A stretch of 22,113 nucleotides of DNA from VGDP01 sp964530335 (GCA_964530335.1 CAZGYG010000046.1:1-22113); one strand, 5' to 3'. Positions 7,230 through 15,160 are shown, numbered from the stretch's first letter. Translations and numbers: made by a program. The notes: generated from the letters alone by a model not told the origin.

Positions 7230-8039
7230 TTGCGTCCGCTCGCCGAGTGCCCGCGGCCGACGCTCGCCGCGCTGCGTTTCGTGCTGACCGACATCGACGA
7301 CACGCTGACCGTCGCGGGCCGGCTGCCCGCGCGCGCCTACGACGCGATGGAGCGCCTGCGCGGCGCGGGGCTCGTGGTGGTGCCGATCACCGGGCGGCCG
7401 GCGGGATGGTGCGACCTGATCGCGCGGCAATGGCCGATCGACGCGGTGGTCGGCGAGAACGGCGCGTTCTACTTCCGTTACGACGACGGCCGTTACGACG
7501 ACGGCAACCGCCGCATGATCCGGCGCTACTGGAAAAGCGAGGACGAGCGCCGGGCCGATCGCGCCCGGCTCGCCCGGATCGAGGCGGACATCCTGGCCGC
7601 GGTGCCGGGGGCGCGAGTCGCCTCCGACCAAGCGTACCGCGAGGCGGACCTGGCGATCGACGTGCGCGAGGACGTGACGCTCGGCGAGGCGGATATCGCG
7701 CGCATCGTCGCGCTGTTCCAGGCCGCGGGCGCCACCGCCAAGGTCAGCTCGATTCACGTCAACGGCTGGTTCGGCGCCTACGACAAGCTCGGCATGACGC
7801 GGTGCCTGTTCGCCGAAGTCTTCGCGACCGAACTCGACCGGGCGCGCCATGACGTGACGTTTGTCGGCGATTCGCCCAACGACGCGCCGATGTTCGGCTT
7901 CTTTCCCAACGCGGTCGGCGTCGCCAACGTGCACGACTTCGCCGGGCGGATCGACCACGAGCCGGCATGGGTGACGGCGGAGCGGGGCGCGGACGGCTTC
8001 GTCGAGCTCGCCAAGGCGATCCTGGCGGTCCGGGCCTAA
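7230..8039 (+). CDS. HAD-superfamily sugar-phosphate phosphatase (type IIB cap)
   Basis: This 269-residue protein has all four HAD motifs: I, TDIDDT with nucleophile Asp21 and acid Asp23; II, ITGRP (Thr54); III, Lys186 in YDKLG; IV, GDSPND with Asp214 and Asp218. The cap insert between motifs II and III and the size match Cof/mannosyl-3-phosphoglycerate-phosphatase types, which dephosphorylate sugar or polyol phosphates. The start is TTG at 7230, three bases after the preceding stop, with GGAG eight bases upstream. Residues RYDDGRYDDG come from an exact 15-bp tandem repeat. The TAA stop shares two bases with the stop codon of the convergent enolase-type gene. Confidence 0.87.
   Translation: MRPLAECPRPTLAALRFVLTDIDDTLTVAGRLPARAYDAMERLRGAGLVVVPITGRPAGWCDLIARQWPIDAVVGENGAFYFRYDDGRYDDGNRRMIRRYWKSEDERRADRARLARIEADILAAVPGARVASDQAYREADLAIDVREDVTLGEADIARIVALFQAAGATAKVSSIHVNGWFGAYDKLGMTRCLFAEVFATELDRARHDVTFVGDSPNDAPMFGFFPNAVGVANVHDFAGRIDHEPAWVTAERGADGFVELAKAILAVRA
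7476..7505 (+). repeat. Exact 15-bp tandem duplication inside the HAD gene
   Basis: CGTTACGACGACGGC occurs twice back to back (7476-7490 and 7491-7505), adding one in-frame copy of RYDDG near the start of the cap domain. It looks like a recent slippage event that left the frame intact. Confidence 0.9.
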
Positions 8040-9139
8040 CTGCTTTCGTAGAACGGTTGGCCGAGCGCGGCCTCGAGCGGGACGACGCCGAGCCCGGGTC
8101 CGTCCGGCGGCACCAGCAGCCCATCGACGCACACCGGCGCCGGCGTCGCGTTCGACACCGTCACCCAGTTGTGGAAATCCACCGTGTGCATCCGGAACGG
8201 CTCGGGCGTCGAGATCGAGAGATGCGCCATGGCGGCGGTGTCGATCTCGGCGCCGCCGGTGTCCTCGACCGTGACGGCGAGCCCGAGCCCCACCGCCACG
8301 TCGCGCAAGAGCCGTGTCTTGGTCACGCCGCCGATGCGCGCGATCTTGAGCGTCACGCCGTCGGCCGTGCCTTCGGTCGCCGCGCGCACGAGCACGCCGA
8401 GGTCGTCGATCGATTCGTCGAGCACGAGCGGGCGATCGCACTGGCCGCGCAGGCGCCGGCATTCGTCGTAGCTGGCGCACGGCTGCTCGAGCGTGTAGGC
8501 CAGATCGCGCGTCGCGCGGAGAAAGCGCCGGGCCTGCGCCACTGTCCAGCCGCCGTTGGCGTCGGCGAACAACGTGACCTCGCGGCCGACCGCGGCGGCG
8601 ACCGCCGCAAGCCGTTCGACGTCTTCCTCGGGCTCGCCGCCGACCTTGACCTGGAGCCGGCGATAGCCCTGGTCCCGGTAGGCGAGCGCCCGGCTCGCCA
8701 TGGCCTTCGGCGCACCCTGGGAGATCGAGCGGTAGAGCGGCGTTCCCTGCCCGTAGCGGCCGCCGAGCAGCTCGTTGAGCGGCCGGCCGGCTACCTTGCC
8801 GGCCAGGTCCCAGCACGCCATGTCGAGCGCCGACTTGGCGTAGGCGTGGCCTTTCAACAGTGCGTCCAGGCGCCGGTTGAGACGCCCGGATTGCAGCGGG
8901 TCCTCGCCGATCAGTCCGGGCGCCAGTTCGGCGATCGCGGCGCGGGCGCCGGCGGCGAACGCCGGGTCGTAAGTGGCGCCGAGCGGCGCCATTTCGCCCC
9001 AGCCGACGCGCCCATCGTCGGCCTCGACGGCGACGATCGTCGCATCGAAGCCGTCGGCGGAACGGCCGCCCGAGACGACGTAGGGGCCGTCGCGGAACGG
9101 CTGCGCCATGCGGTGCGCCGTGACGCGACGGATGCGCAA
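8036..9139 (-). CDS. Enolase-superfamily epimerase/dehydratase (MLE subgroup, hydroxyproline-betaine epimerase-like)
   Basis: This 367-residue protein has the N-terminal capping domain and C-terminal barrel of the mandelate racemase/muconate lactonizing family. The metal ligands are Asp193 (ADANGGW), Glu218 (LEQP) and Asp241 (LDES). The two catalytic lysines are Lys165 (LQVKVGG) and Lys265 (LKIARIGG), one on each face of the active site, which places it in the MLE subgroup. Its layout, including SALDMACWDLAGK and VEDTGG, resembles 4-hydroxyproline-betaine 2-epimerase and cis-3-hydroxyproline dehydratase. The substrate is inferred. The start is TTG at 9139: it restores the first beta strand (RIRRVTAHR), which the later ATG at 9109 would remove. 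Its TAG stop overlaps the HAD gene's TAA by two bases. Confidence 0.88.
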   Translation of the reverse strand: MRIRRVTAHRMAQPFRDGPYVVSGGRSADGFDATIVAVEADDGRVGWGEMAPLGATYDPAFAAGARAAIAELAPGLIGEDPLQSGRLNRRLDALLKGHAYAKSALDMACWDLAGKVAGRPLNELLGGRYGQGTPLYRSISQGAPKAMASRALAYRDQGYRRLQVKVGGEPEEDVERLAAVAAAVGREVTLFADANGGWTVAQARRFLRATRDLAYTLEQPCASYDECRRLRGQCDRPLVLDESIDDLGVLVRAATEGTADGVTLKIARIGGVTKTRLLRDVAVGLGLAVTVEDTGGAEIDTAAMAHLSISTPEPFRMHTVDFHNWVTVSNATPAPVCVDGLLVPPDGPGLGVVPLEAALGQPFYESS

Positions 9140-9154
9140 AGGTGGTGCCGCCGC

Positions 9155-9373
9155 CTAGCGGTTCACGGCGTAGGTATGCACCGAGGGGCGGGGCTGGGTG
9201 CCGCGCGGCTGGATGACACCGCGATCGCCGCGCGCCGGGCGCGGGAGATGAAGGAACCTGGCGGTTCGCCGCGCGCCCCAGCGACGACGGAGCGACCTGG
9301 CGGCGAGGCCGGCGACCACGACGAGGGCCGCGAATCCGGCGGAAAGGAGCCACGCGTCGATGACGTACGACAT
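9155..9373 (-). CDS. Small single-pass membrane protein, hypothetical
   Basis: This 72-residue ORF is MSYVIDAWLLSAGFAALVVVAGLAARSLRRRWG... One hydrophobic helix (about residues 8-26) is followed by a strongly basic tail (RSLRRRWGARR), the pattern of an inner-membrane protein with the tail in the cytoplasm. Codon third positions are mostly G or C, as in its neighbours. It lies between two genes of the same strand, 15 bases before the enolase-type start and 83 after the FAD oxidase stop. No clear Shine-Dalgarno precedes the ATG, so it could be spurious. No family is recognised. Confidence 0.45.
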   Translation of the reverse strand: MSYVIDAWLLSAGFAALVVVAGLAARSLRRRWGARRTARFLHLPRPARGDRGVIQPRGTQPRPSVHTYAVNR

Positions 9374-9456
9374 GGACGCGAAAAGAATCGAGTCGGTGTG
9401 GCCTTGTCAAGCCATGAACGCCGTCGACACGAAGAATCTTGCCCCGGGGAGGCCGG

Positions 9457-10773
9457 TCAGTGCTCGGACCCGGCGCGGCGCTCCTCCCAGACCAGCCGGG
9501 CGCGCACGCCGAGGTCCAGCAGCGGCCGTGGCGGCAGCGGCTCGGGCCCCGGAAACCGCAGCATGTCGGCGACCATGTCCGAATCCTCGCCCGCCGCCAG
9601 TTCGGCGATCGCCCGGCCCGACGCCGTGCCCTTGGTCACCCCGACGCCGTTCTGGCACAGCGCGGCGAACACGTTGTCGGCCAGGCGGCCGAACACGGTG
9701 CCCCTGTTCTTCGACATGCACAGCGAACCGCCCCAGGTGTAGTCGAACCCGAGCCGGGGCAGCATCGGAAAGCGCGCCCGGAGCGAACGGACATGGTGGG
9801 CGCGGATGCGCCCGAGCGCCGCGTCGCCGACGAACAGATCGGGCACGTACTTGAGTACGTTGCGCACCAGGATGCGCCGGTCCTGGGTGTAGCGGAGCGT
9901 GGTGCCGCCGCGCGTGGCCGGGATCACGCCCCAATCGCCCTCGCCGCCGAGCGCCTTGACCTCGGCGTCGTCGAGCGGCCGGGTCAGGCTGGCGAAGGTG
10001 TACATGGGGAACAGCCGGTCGGCGAGGAAGCCGAAGGCGGGCGTGAACGCCTCGGAGCACAGGATCATCCGGGGCGCGGTCACGCTGCCCTTCGGTGTCT
10101 CGGCGCGCACGGTCGCGCCGTAGTCGACCGCGACGACCGGCGAATCCTCGTAGACGTCGACGTTGGCCGGCATGGCGCGGGCCAGCCCGCGCACCAGGGC
10201 CGCCGGCTGCATCAGCACGCAGCCCGGCGTATGCACCGCGCGCGTGTAGAAGCGCGTTCCCAGGGTGCGGGCGGTCGCGTCGGCGTCGAGCCGCGTGCAG
10301 GGCTCGCCGAGCGCATCGAGCCCCTTGGTGTATTCGTCAAGGTTGCGCTCGCCCTGCGCGGTCGCCGCGGCGTGGACCTTGCCTCGCCGGCTCCACTGGC
10401 ACGCGATCTGGTGCGTGCGCACGACGTCCTCGAGGTGGGCAAGCGCCGCGCGCACGAGACGCAACTGCGCCTGGTTGAGCACGACCTGGGCCATGTCGAC
10501 GCCGTGGGGCAGGTCGATGGCGAAGCCCGAGTTGCGCCCCGCCGCCCCCTGCCCGACCCGCTGCGCCTCGACCAGGGCCACCTTGTCGCCGGGCCTGAGC
10601 TCGGCGATGCGGCGCGCGGCGCCGAGCCCGGCGTAGCCCGCGCCGACGACGATCCAATCGGCCTTGCGTTCGCCCTCGAGCAGCCGCGCCGGCGGCGGCG
10701 CCGGCAGGGTATGGAACCAGCCGTTGGTGCGGTCGTCGCGCGGCAGGCGGTCGAGCGTGACGCGGCGGCCCAT
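9457..10773 (-). CDS. FAD-dependent amine/amino-acid oxidoreductase (DAO superfamily, PuuB-like)
   Basis: This 438-residue protein has the FAD dinucleotide motif ADWIVVGAGYAGLGAARRIAE (GAGYAG at 44-49), the family motif GAAGRNSGF and the C-terminal GxG-like stretch QNGVGVTKGTASG. The ~35-residue leader before the Rossmann fold (NGWFHTLPAPPPARLL) is typical of gamma-glutamylputrescine-oxidase-like enzymes, which oxidise an amine or secondary amino acid with release of H2O2 or transfer of electrons. The substrate is not evident. The ATG at 10773 has GGAGG seven bases upstream and is preferred to the longer open frame. It is divergent from the DadA-like gene, and the small membrane ORF and the epimerase follow on the same strand, so these may form one transcript. 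Confidence 0.88.
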   Translation of the reverse strand: MGRRVTLDRLPRDDRTNGWFHTLPAPPPARLLEGERKADWIVVGAGYAGLGAARRIAELRPGDKVALVEAQRVGQGAAGRNSGFAIDLPHGVDMAQVVLNQAQLRLVRAALAHLEDVVRTHQIACQWSRRGKVHAAATAQGERNLDEYTKGLDALGEPCTRLDADATARTLGTRFYTRAVHTPGCVLMQPAALVRGLARAMPANVDVYEDSPVVAVDYGATVRAETPKGSVTAPRMILCSEAFTPAFGFLADRLFPMYTFASLTRPLDDAEVKALGGEGDWGVIPATRGGTTLRYTQDRRILVRNVLKYVPDLFVGDAALGRIRAHHVRSLRARFPMLPRLGFDYTWGGSLCMSKNRGTVFGRLADNVFAALCQNGVGVTKGTASGRAIAELAAGEDSDMVADMLRFPGPEPLPPRPLLDLGVRARLVWEERRAGSEH

Positions 10774-10841
10774 GGCGTGACCTCCGGGGTTCGGGGCACG
10801 GGAAGCTAAACCGCGCCCCGCGCCGTCGCAAGCCGGGACGT

Positions 10842-10869
10842 AGGACAGCCGCCGTTCCGCGCGTATCAT
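10842..10869 (+). promoter_or_regulatory. Possible promoter of the DadA-like gene
   Basis: AGGACA (10842-10847) and TATCAT (10864-10869) are 16 bases apart and match the sigma-70 hexamers at four and five of six positions. A start near 10876 would give a leader of about 28 bases. Weak, by eye. Confidence 0.35.
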
Positions 10870-10903
10870 GGCCGAGCGCAAAGCCACGGGAGGGGAACGC
10901 GAC

Positions 10904-12154
10904 ATGCGCGTGGTCGTGCTGGGCGCGGGCGTGATCGGGGTCGCCACCGCCTACTATCTCGCGAAGGGCGGCGCCCAGGTCACCGTCGTCGACCGCCAAG
11001 GGGAGGCCGCGGGCGAGACCAGCTACGCCAATGCCGGTTTGATCGCGCCGACCCACGCCTACGCCTGGGCCAGCCCGCGCGCGCCCGGCATCCTGCTGGC
11101 CTCGCTGTGGCGCGACGACACCGCGCTCAGGCTCAAGCCCAGGTTCGATCCGGCGCTGGTGCGCTGGGGCCTGGGGTTTCTCGCCAACTGCACCGCGGCG
11201 CGCAACCGGGCGAACACGCTCAACAAGCTCAGGCTCTGCCTCTACAGCCGGGAGTGCCTGGTTCAATTGCGCGCGGCGGAAGGCCTCGGCTACGACCAGG
11301 CGACGCGGGGCGCGCTCTACCTCTACCGCGACGCCGCGCACCTCGCGGTCGGTTTAGCCAACGCCCGGCTCCTGCAGGATCACGGCGCGACGATCGAAGC
11401 GATCGACGTTGAACGCCTGGCGGCGCTCGAGCCGGCGCTCGCGCACATGAACGGACGGCTTTCGGGCGCGCTCTACGCCGCGGAGGACGAGAGCGGCGAT
11501 TGCCGGCTGTTCAGCCTCGCGCTGGCCGAACGCTGCCGGGCGCTCGGCGTCGCGTTCCGCTGGAACGAGACGGTGCGCAGCCTCGCGGCCGAGGGCGAGC
11601 GCGTGCGCGGCGTTGTCACCGACCGCGACCGCATCGAGGGCGACGCCTTCGTGCTCGCGCTCGGCAGCTACAGCCCGCGGGTGGCGCGGAGCGTGGGGCT
11701 CGGCCTGCCGATCTATCCGGTCAAGGGATACTCGCTCACCTTCCCGATCCGCGACACGCGCGCCGCGCCCGTCATACCCGGCGTGGACGAGAAGTACCTG
11801 GTCGCCTACGCCAGGCTCGGCGACCGGCTGCGCGTGACCGCCACCGCCGAGTTCGCCGGCTACGACACCGGCCACCGGCCACGCGATTTCGCGGTGATGA
11901 CCCGGGTGGCGCGCGAGCTATTCCCCGACGCGGCGGACACCGAGCGGCCCGAGTATTGGGCGTGCCTGCGCCCCATGACCCCCGACGGGCCGCCGATTAT
12001 GGGCCGGACACGCCACGCGAACCTGTGGCTCAACACCGGGCACGGCCATATCGGCTGGACCATGGCCGCGGGTTCCGGCCGCATCGTCGCCGACTTGATT
12101 TCGGGCAGGAAGCCGGAGATCGACTTGACGGGGCTGACGCTCGAAGGCCGCTGA
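10904..12154 (+). CDS. dadA: D-amino-acid dehydrogenase-like FAD flavoprotein (DadA family)
   Basis: This 416-residue protein begins MRVVVLGAGVIGVATAYYLAKGG (FAD motif GAGVIG at 7-12) and continues with GETSYANAGLIAP, IYPVKGYSLTFPI, RPMTPDGPPIMGRT and LNTGHGHIGWTMAAGSGRIVADLI. All of these are characteristic of the small subunit of D-amino-acid dehydrogenase. Known for the family: it oxidatively deaminates D-amino acids to 2-oxo acids, passes electrons to the respiratory chain and works at the inner membrane. The ATG at 10904 is preceded by GGGAGGGG eight bases upstream and gives the usual family length; the upstream in-frame ATG at 10868 lacks a site. It is divergent from the PuuB-like oxidase across about 130 bases. 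Its exact substrate may be another D- or N-alkyl amino acid. Confidence 0.88.
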   Translation: MRVVVLGAGVIGVATAYYLAKGGAQVTVVDRQGEAAGETSYANAGLIAPTHAYAWASPRAPGILLASLWRDDTALRLKPRFDPALVRWGLGFLANCTAARNRANTLNKLRLCLYSRECLVQLRAAEGLGYDQATRGALYLYRDAAHLAVGLANARLLQDHGATIEAIDVERLAALEPALAHMNGRLSGALYAAEDESGDCRLFSLALAERCRALGVAFRWNETVRSLAAEGERVRGVVTDRDRIEGDAFVLALGSYSPRVARSVGLGLPIYPVKGYSLTFPIRDTRAAPVIPGVDEKYLVAYARLGDRLRVTATAEFAGYDTGHRPRDFAVMTRVARELFPDAADTERPEYWACLRPMTPDGPPIMGRTRHANLWLNTGHGHIGWTMAAGSGRIVADLISGRKPEIDLTGLTLEGR

Positions 12155-12190
12155 CGCGGGACAGGATCGTTTCGCACACCTCATCTCGAT

Positions 12191-13888
12191 TTAGCGATCG
12201 TGCAGGTCCTGGAGCGCGGTGATCGGCGGAAAGGACTTGGGATCGGTGATGACGTCGATGACCGCGGGCAGCGATGCCTTGCGCGCCTCGTCCAGCGCCG
12301 CGGCGTAATCGCCCGCGTGCTCGACCCGGAAGCCCAGGCAGCCGCACGCCCGCGCGATCGCCGCGTGGTCCACCGGGCGGAAATCGACGGCGCTGGTATG
12401 GCGGCGGTACCAGGCGTCCTCGGCGTCGCGCTGGTAGCCGAGCACCTGGTTGTTGAACACGGTGACGACGACCGGAAGCGCCATGCGCAGCGCGGTCTCG
12501 AGCTCGCTCCAGACGTGGCCGAAGCCGCCGTCGCCGACGAAGGCGAACACCGGGGCCTCGGGCCGCGCGACCTTGGCGCCGAGTGCGAGCGGCAGGCCCC
12601 AGCCAAGCCCGGCGAGCCCGCGCGGGGCGAGAAACCGCATGCCCGGCCGGCGCGCGGTCAGGTAGCACGCGGCCCAGACCGTGGCGTAGCTCGCGTCGGC
12701 GACGACGATCGCGTCCTCGGTCAGCACCTTGTCGACCTCGGCCATGACCCGCTCGGGGCGCAGCGGACTCGCGTTCGAGGCGAGCAACGGCGCCGCCTCG
12801 GCCGCGGCCTTGGCGCGACCTTCGGCGATGCGCCGCGCCAGCGCCTGGGTGCGCGGCGCGCGCGCCGGATCGTCGTCGGCGCCCCGCACCAACGCCTCGA
12901 GCGTCAGCCGCGCGTCGCCGGCGAGGCGGAGTGCCGGGTAGTTGCGCCCGAGCTCCAGCGGGTCGATGTCGATGTGCACCACCTCGGTGCCCGGCCGCAC
13001 CAGCGTCCAACTGTCGGTCTCGTTCTGCGCCGTGCGGCAGCCGACGAACACGACCAGGTCCGATTCGTCGAACAGGGCGCGGTGGTAGCGCGCCGGACCG
13101 AACTTTCCCATGACGTTGCCGACGACGCCGAGCGCGAGCGGGTCGTTCTCGGCTACCGCTCCCTTGCCCATGACCGTGGTGCCGACCGGCACGCCGAACC
13201 GCCGGCTGAACGCGCCGAGCGCCGGCGCCGCGCCGGAGAGATGAACGCCGCCGCCGGCGACGACCAGCGGCAGCCGAGCCGAAGCGATCCGGCGCCGGGC
13301 CAGGGCGATGCGCTCGTCGTCGGGCCGGGTCGGATCGAGCGGGAACTGCCCGTAGTTCGCCGCCGAGCCGCCCCCCGAGACGGCCGCGAGCGAAAGCACG
13401 TCCAAGGGCACCAGCAGCACCGCGGGGCCGGGCCGGCCCGAGGTCGCCGCCTGGACCGCCATGTCGACGTAGTCGTCGACCCGCTCCGGCAGGGTCAGCC
13501 GCCGCGTCCACTTGGTGCATGCCGAGAACAGGGCGAAGTGGTCGAGCTCCTGGAACGCGTTCTTGTCGGCGAACTTGGCGGGCACGTCCTGGACCACCGC
13601 GACCACCGGGACCGACGACTTGAAGGCCTCGGCCAGTCCGGGCACCAGCAGCGTCGCCGCCGGGCCGTTCTGCGCCGTGACAACGCCGATCCGGCGCGCC
13701 ACCCGGGCGTAGCCATCGGCCATGGCCGCGCCGGCGTTCTCGGTGCGGTAGCCGATCTGCCTGACGCCGAGATCCTCCGCCGCCAAGAGGAACAGGGACG
13801 GCAGGCTCTGGCCGAACACGCGCTCGACCCCGTGGCGGCGGAAGGCGTGGGCCATATGGACCGCCACCGTCGCGTTCGAGTCCGTCAT
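12191..13888 (-). CDS. Thiamine-diphosphate-dependent enzyme (acetolactate synthase-like)
   Basis: This 565-residue protein has the three-domain plan of the acetolactate synthase/benzoylformate decarboxylase family. The cofactor-activating Glu50 lies in YRTENAGAAMADGYAR. QNGPAATLLVPGLAEAF and FQELDHFALFSACTKW follow the synthase-like pattern. The diphosphate/Mg motif is GDGGFG (452-457) with NN at 479-480. Such enzymes decarboxylate a 2-oxo acid and may ligate the product to a second carbonyl. It is probably not the biosynthetic IlvB, because no small subunit gene is adjacent. The start ATG at 13888 has GGAGGGGG five bases upstream. It is divergent from an FMN 2-hydroxyacid dehydrogenase, which would supply 2-oxo acids, and convergent with dadA. 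Confidence 0.88.
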   Translation of the reverse strand: MTDSNATVAVHMAHAFRRHGVERVFGQSLPSLFLLAAEDLGVRQIGYRTENAGAAMADGYARVARRIGVVTAQNGPAATLLVPGLAEAFKSSVPVVAVVQDVPAKFADKNAFQELDHFALFSACTKWTRRLTLPERVDDYVDMAVQAATSGRPGPAVLLVPLDVLSLAAVSGGGSAANYGQFPLDPTRPDDERIALARRRIASARLPLVVAGGGVHLSGAAPALGAFSRRFGVPVGTTVMGKGAVAENDPLALGVVGNVMGKFGPARYHRALFDESDLVVFVGCRTAQNETDSWTLVRPGTEVVHIDIDPLELGRNYPALRLAGDARLTLEALVRGADDDPARAPRTQALARRIAEGRAKAAAEAAPLLASNASPLRPERVMAEVDKVLTEDAIVVADASYATVWAACYLTARRPGMRFLAPRGLAGLGWGLPLALGAKVARPEAPVFAFVGDGGFGHVWSELETALRMALPVVVTVFNNQVLGYQRDAEDAWYRRHTSAVDFRPVDHAAIARACGCLGFRVEHAGDYAAALDEARKASLPAVIDVITDPKSFPPITALQDLHDR

Positions 13889-13964
13889 CGTCGCCCCCTC
13901 CGCCGGCCCTCGTTCCCGGCCCCAACATAACGTAACCTTGCCGCCCGCGAGGGGGGTCGCTGGC

Positions 13965-15119
13965 ATGAGGGTCGAGCGGGTCATCAACATCGCCGAGTTC
14001 AGGCGGTTGGCGCTGCGTCGCCTGCCGCGCCTGGTCGGGGACTGGATCGACGGCGGCGCCGAGGACGAGCACGGGGTCCGGCGCAACTTCGAGCAGTTCC
14101 ACCGCTTCCGGCTCGTGCCGCGCTACTTGGTCGACGTCTCGGCCGCGACGACCGCGACCACGCTGTTTGGCCGCGGCTACGACTGCCCGTTCGGCATCGC
14201 GCCGACCGGCTATCCCGGCCTGTTCTGGCCAGGCGGCGACCTCGCGCTCGCGCGCGCGGCGGCAAGCGCGAACGTGCCGTTCATCATGTCGGGCGCGGCG
14301 ACGGCCACGGTCGAGGACGTTGCCCGCGCCGCGCCGGACCATGCCTGGTTCCAGCTCTACGCCGCCCGCGATGAGGGCATTACCCGCGATCTGGTGGCGC
14401 GCGCGGCGGCGGCCGGGCTCGCCGCGCTGGTGGTGACCGTGGACACCCAGGCCGATCCGAAGCGCGAGCGCGACCTGCGCAACGGCTTCACGATGCCGTT
14501 CGTGCTGACGCCCCGGATCGTCGCCGATGGCCTGATGCACCCGGCGTGGACGGCGCGCTACTTCGCGGCCGGCGGCTTGCCGGCCATGGCCAACTGGGCG
14601 CCCTACGCGCCCAAGGGCGCGGACGCGAAGGGCGTCGCCCTGTTCGCGAGCCCGCAGTTCCACGCCACCCTGACCTGGCGCGACATCGAGCGGATTCGCG
14701 CGGCCTGGCCGCGCACGCTGATCGTCAAGGGCCTGCTCGCCGCCGACGACGCGCGCCGCGCCCAGGCTGCTGGCGTCGATGGCGTCATCGTGTCCAACCA
14801 CGGCGGGCGCCAGGGCGATCGCCTGCCCGCGCCGCTCGAGGCCTTGCCCGCGATCCTCGACGCGGCGCCGGCGCTGACCGTGATGATGGACGGCGGCATC
14901 CGGCGCGGCGCCGACATCGTGACCGCGCTCGGGCTTGGCGCCCGGTTCGTCTTCGTCGGGCGCGCCACCCTGTTCGGGTTGACGGTCGCCGGCCAGGCCG
15001 GGGTCGCGCGCGCCATCGACATCCTCAGGGACGAGATGCTGGTCACCATGCGCCAGATCGGCCGGCCGACGATCGACGCCCTGACCCGGGACGTGATCCT
15101 CGACGCCGGTGCCCCTTAA
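13965..15119 (+). CDS. FMN-dependent (S)-2-hydroxyacid dehydrogenase (lactate/mandelate/glycolate oxidase family)
   Basis: This 384-residue protein shows the family's FMN barrel: RLVPRYLVDVS, IAPTGYPGLFWPGGD, WFQLYA with Tyr132, VTVDTQADPKRERDLRNGF with Asp160 and Arg168, Lys255 in IVKGLL and the active-site signature SNHGGRQ with His279 and Arg282. It oxidises an L-2-hydroxy acid to a 2-oxo acid. Lactate, mandelate or another acid cannot be told apart by eye. The ATG at 13965 has GAGGGGGG eight bases upstream and is preferred to a TTG nine codons earlier. It is divergent from the ThDP enzyme with 76 bases between starts. Its last 60 codons are duplicated 3.6 kb downstream. Confidence 0.9.
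   Translation: MRVERVINIAEFRRLALRRLPRLVGDWIDGGAEDEHGVRRNFEQFHRFRLVPRYLVDVSAATTATTLFGRGYDCPFGIAPTGYPGLFWPGGDLALARAAASANVPFIMSGAATATVEDVARAAPDHAWFQLYAARDEGITRDLVARAAAAGLAALVVTVDTQADPKRERDLRNGFTMPFVLTPRIVADGLMHPAWTARYFAAGGLPAMANWAPYAPKGADAKGVALFASPQFHATLTWRDIERIRAAWPRTLIVKGLLAADDARRAQAAGVDGVIVSNHGGRQGDRLPAPLEALPAILDAAPALTVMMDGGIRRGADIVTALGLGARFVFVGRATLFGLTVAGQAGVARAIDILRDEMLVTMRQIGRPTIDALTRDVILDAGAP
14937..15117 (+). repeat. Direct repeat copy 1: 3' end of the FMN dehydrogenase gene
   Basis: These 181 bases match 18561-18741 at 180 positions in the same orientation; the single difference is G14960 against C18584. The copy is in its natural place as codons 325-384 and the first base of the stop codon. 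Confidence 0.95.
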
Positions 15120-15160
15120 GGTGAGCTTGGGTGCGGCGCCGGGCTTGGCCAGTCCGGCGG

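Noticed and set aside
8036..9139. Mandelate racemase assignment, tempting because a hydroxyacid dehydrogenase and a ThDP enzyme are nearby
   Set aside because: The catalytic pair is Lys165/Lys265, the MLE-subgroup arrangement, instead of the Lys/His-Asp pair of mandelate racemase, and the genes are in separate transcripts.
5463..9410. 1315-residue open frame on the minus strand
   Set aside because: It runs antisense through the TIM-barrel, dehydrogenase and HAD genes and out of frame through the epimerase; its protein is Arg/Gly/Ala-rich with no domain. It is a GC-rich shadow frame.
12200..13930. 576-residue open frame on the plus strand
   Set aside because: It is antisense to the ThDP enzyme, which has full cofactor motifs; the plus-strand translation is rich in Arg, Gly and His and has no domain.
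15120..15160. Terminator between the FMN dehydrogenase and lipoprotein genes (GCCGG...CCGGC)
   Set aside because: The stem is only about five base pairs with no T-run; not distinguishable from GC-rich background.
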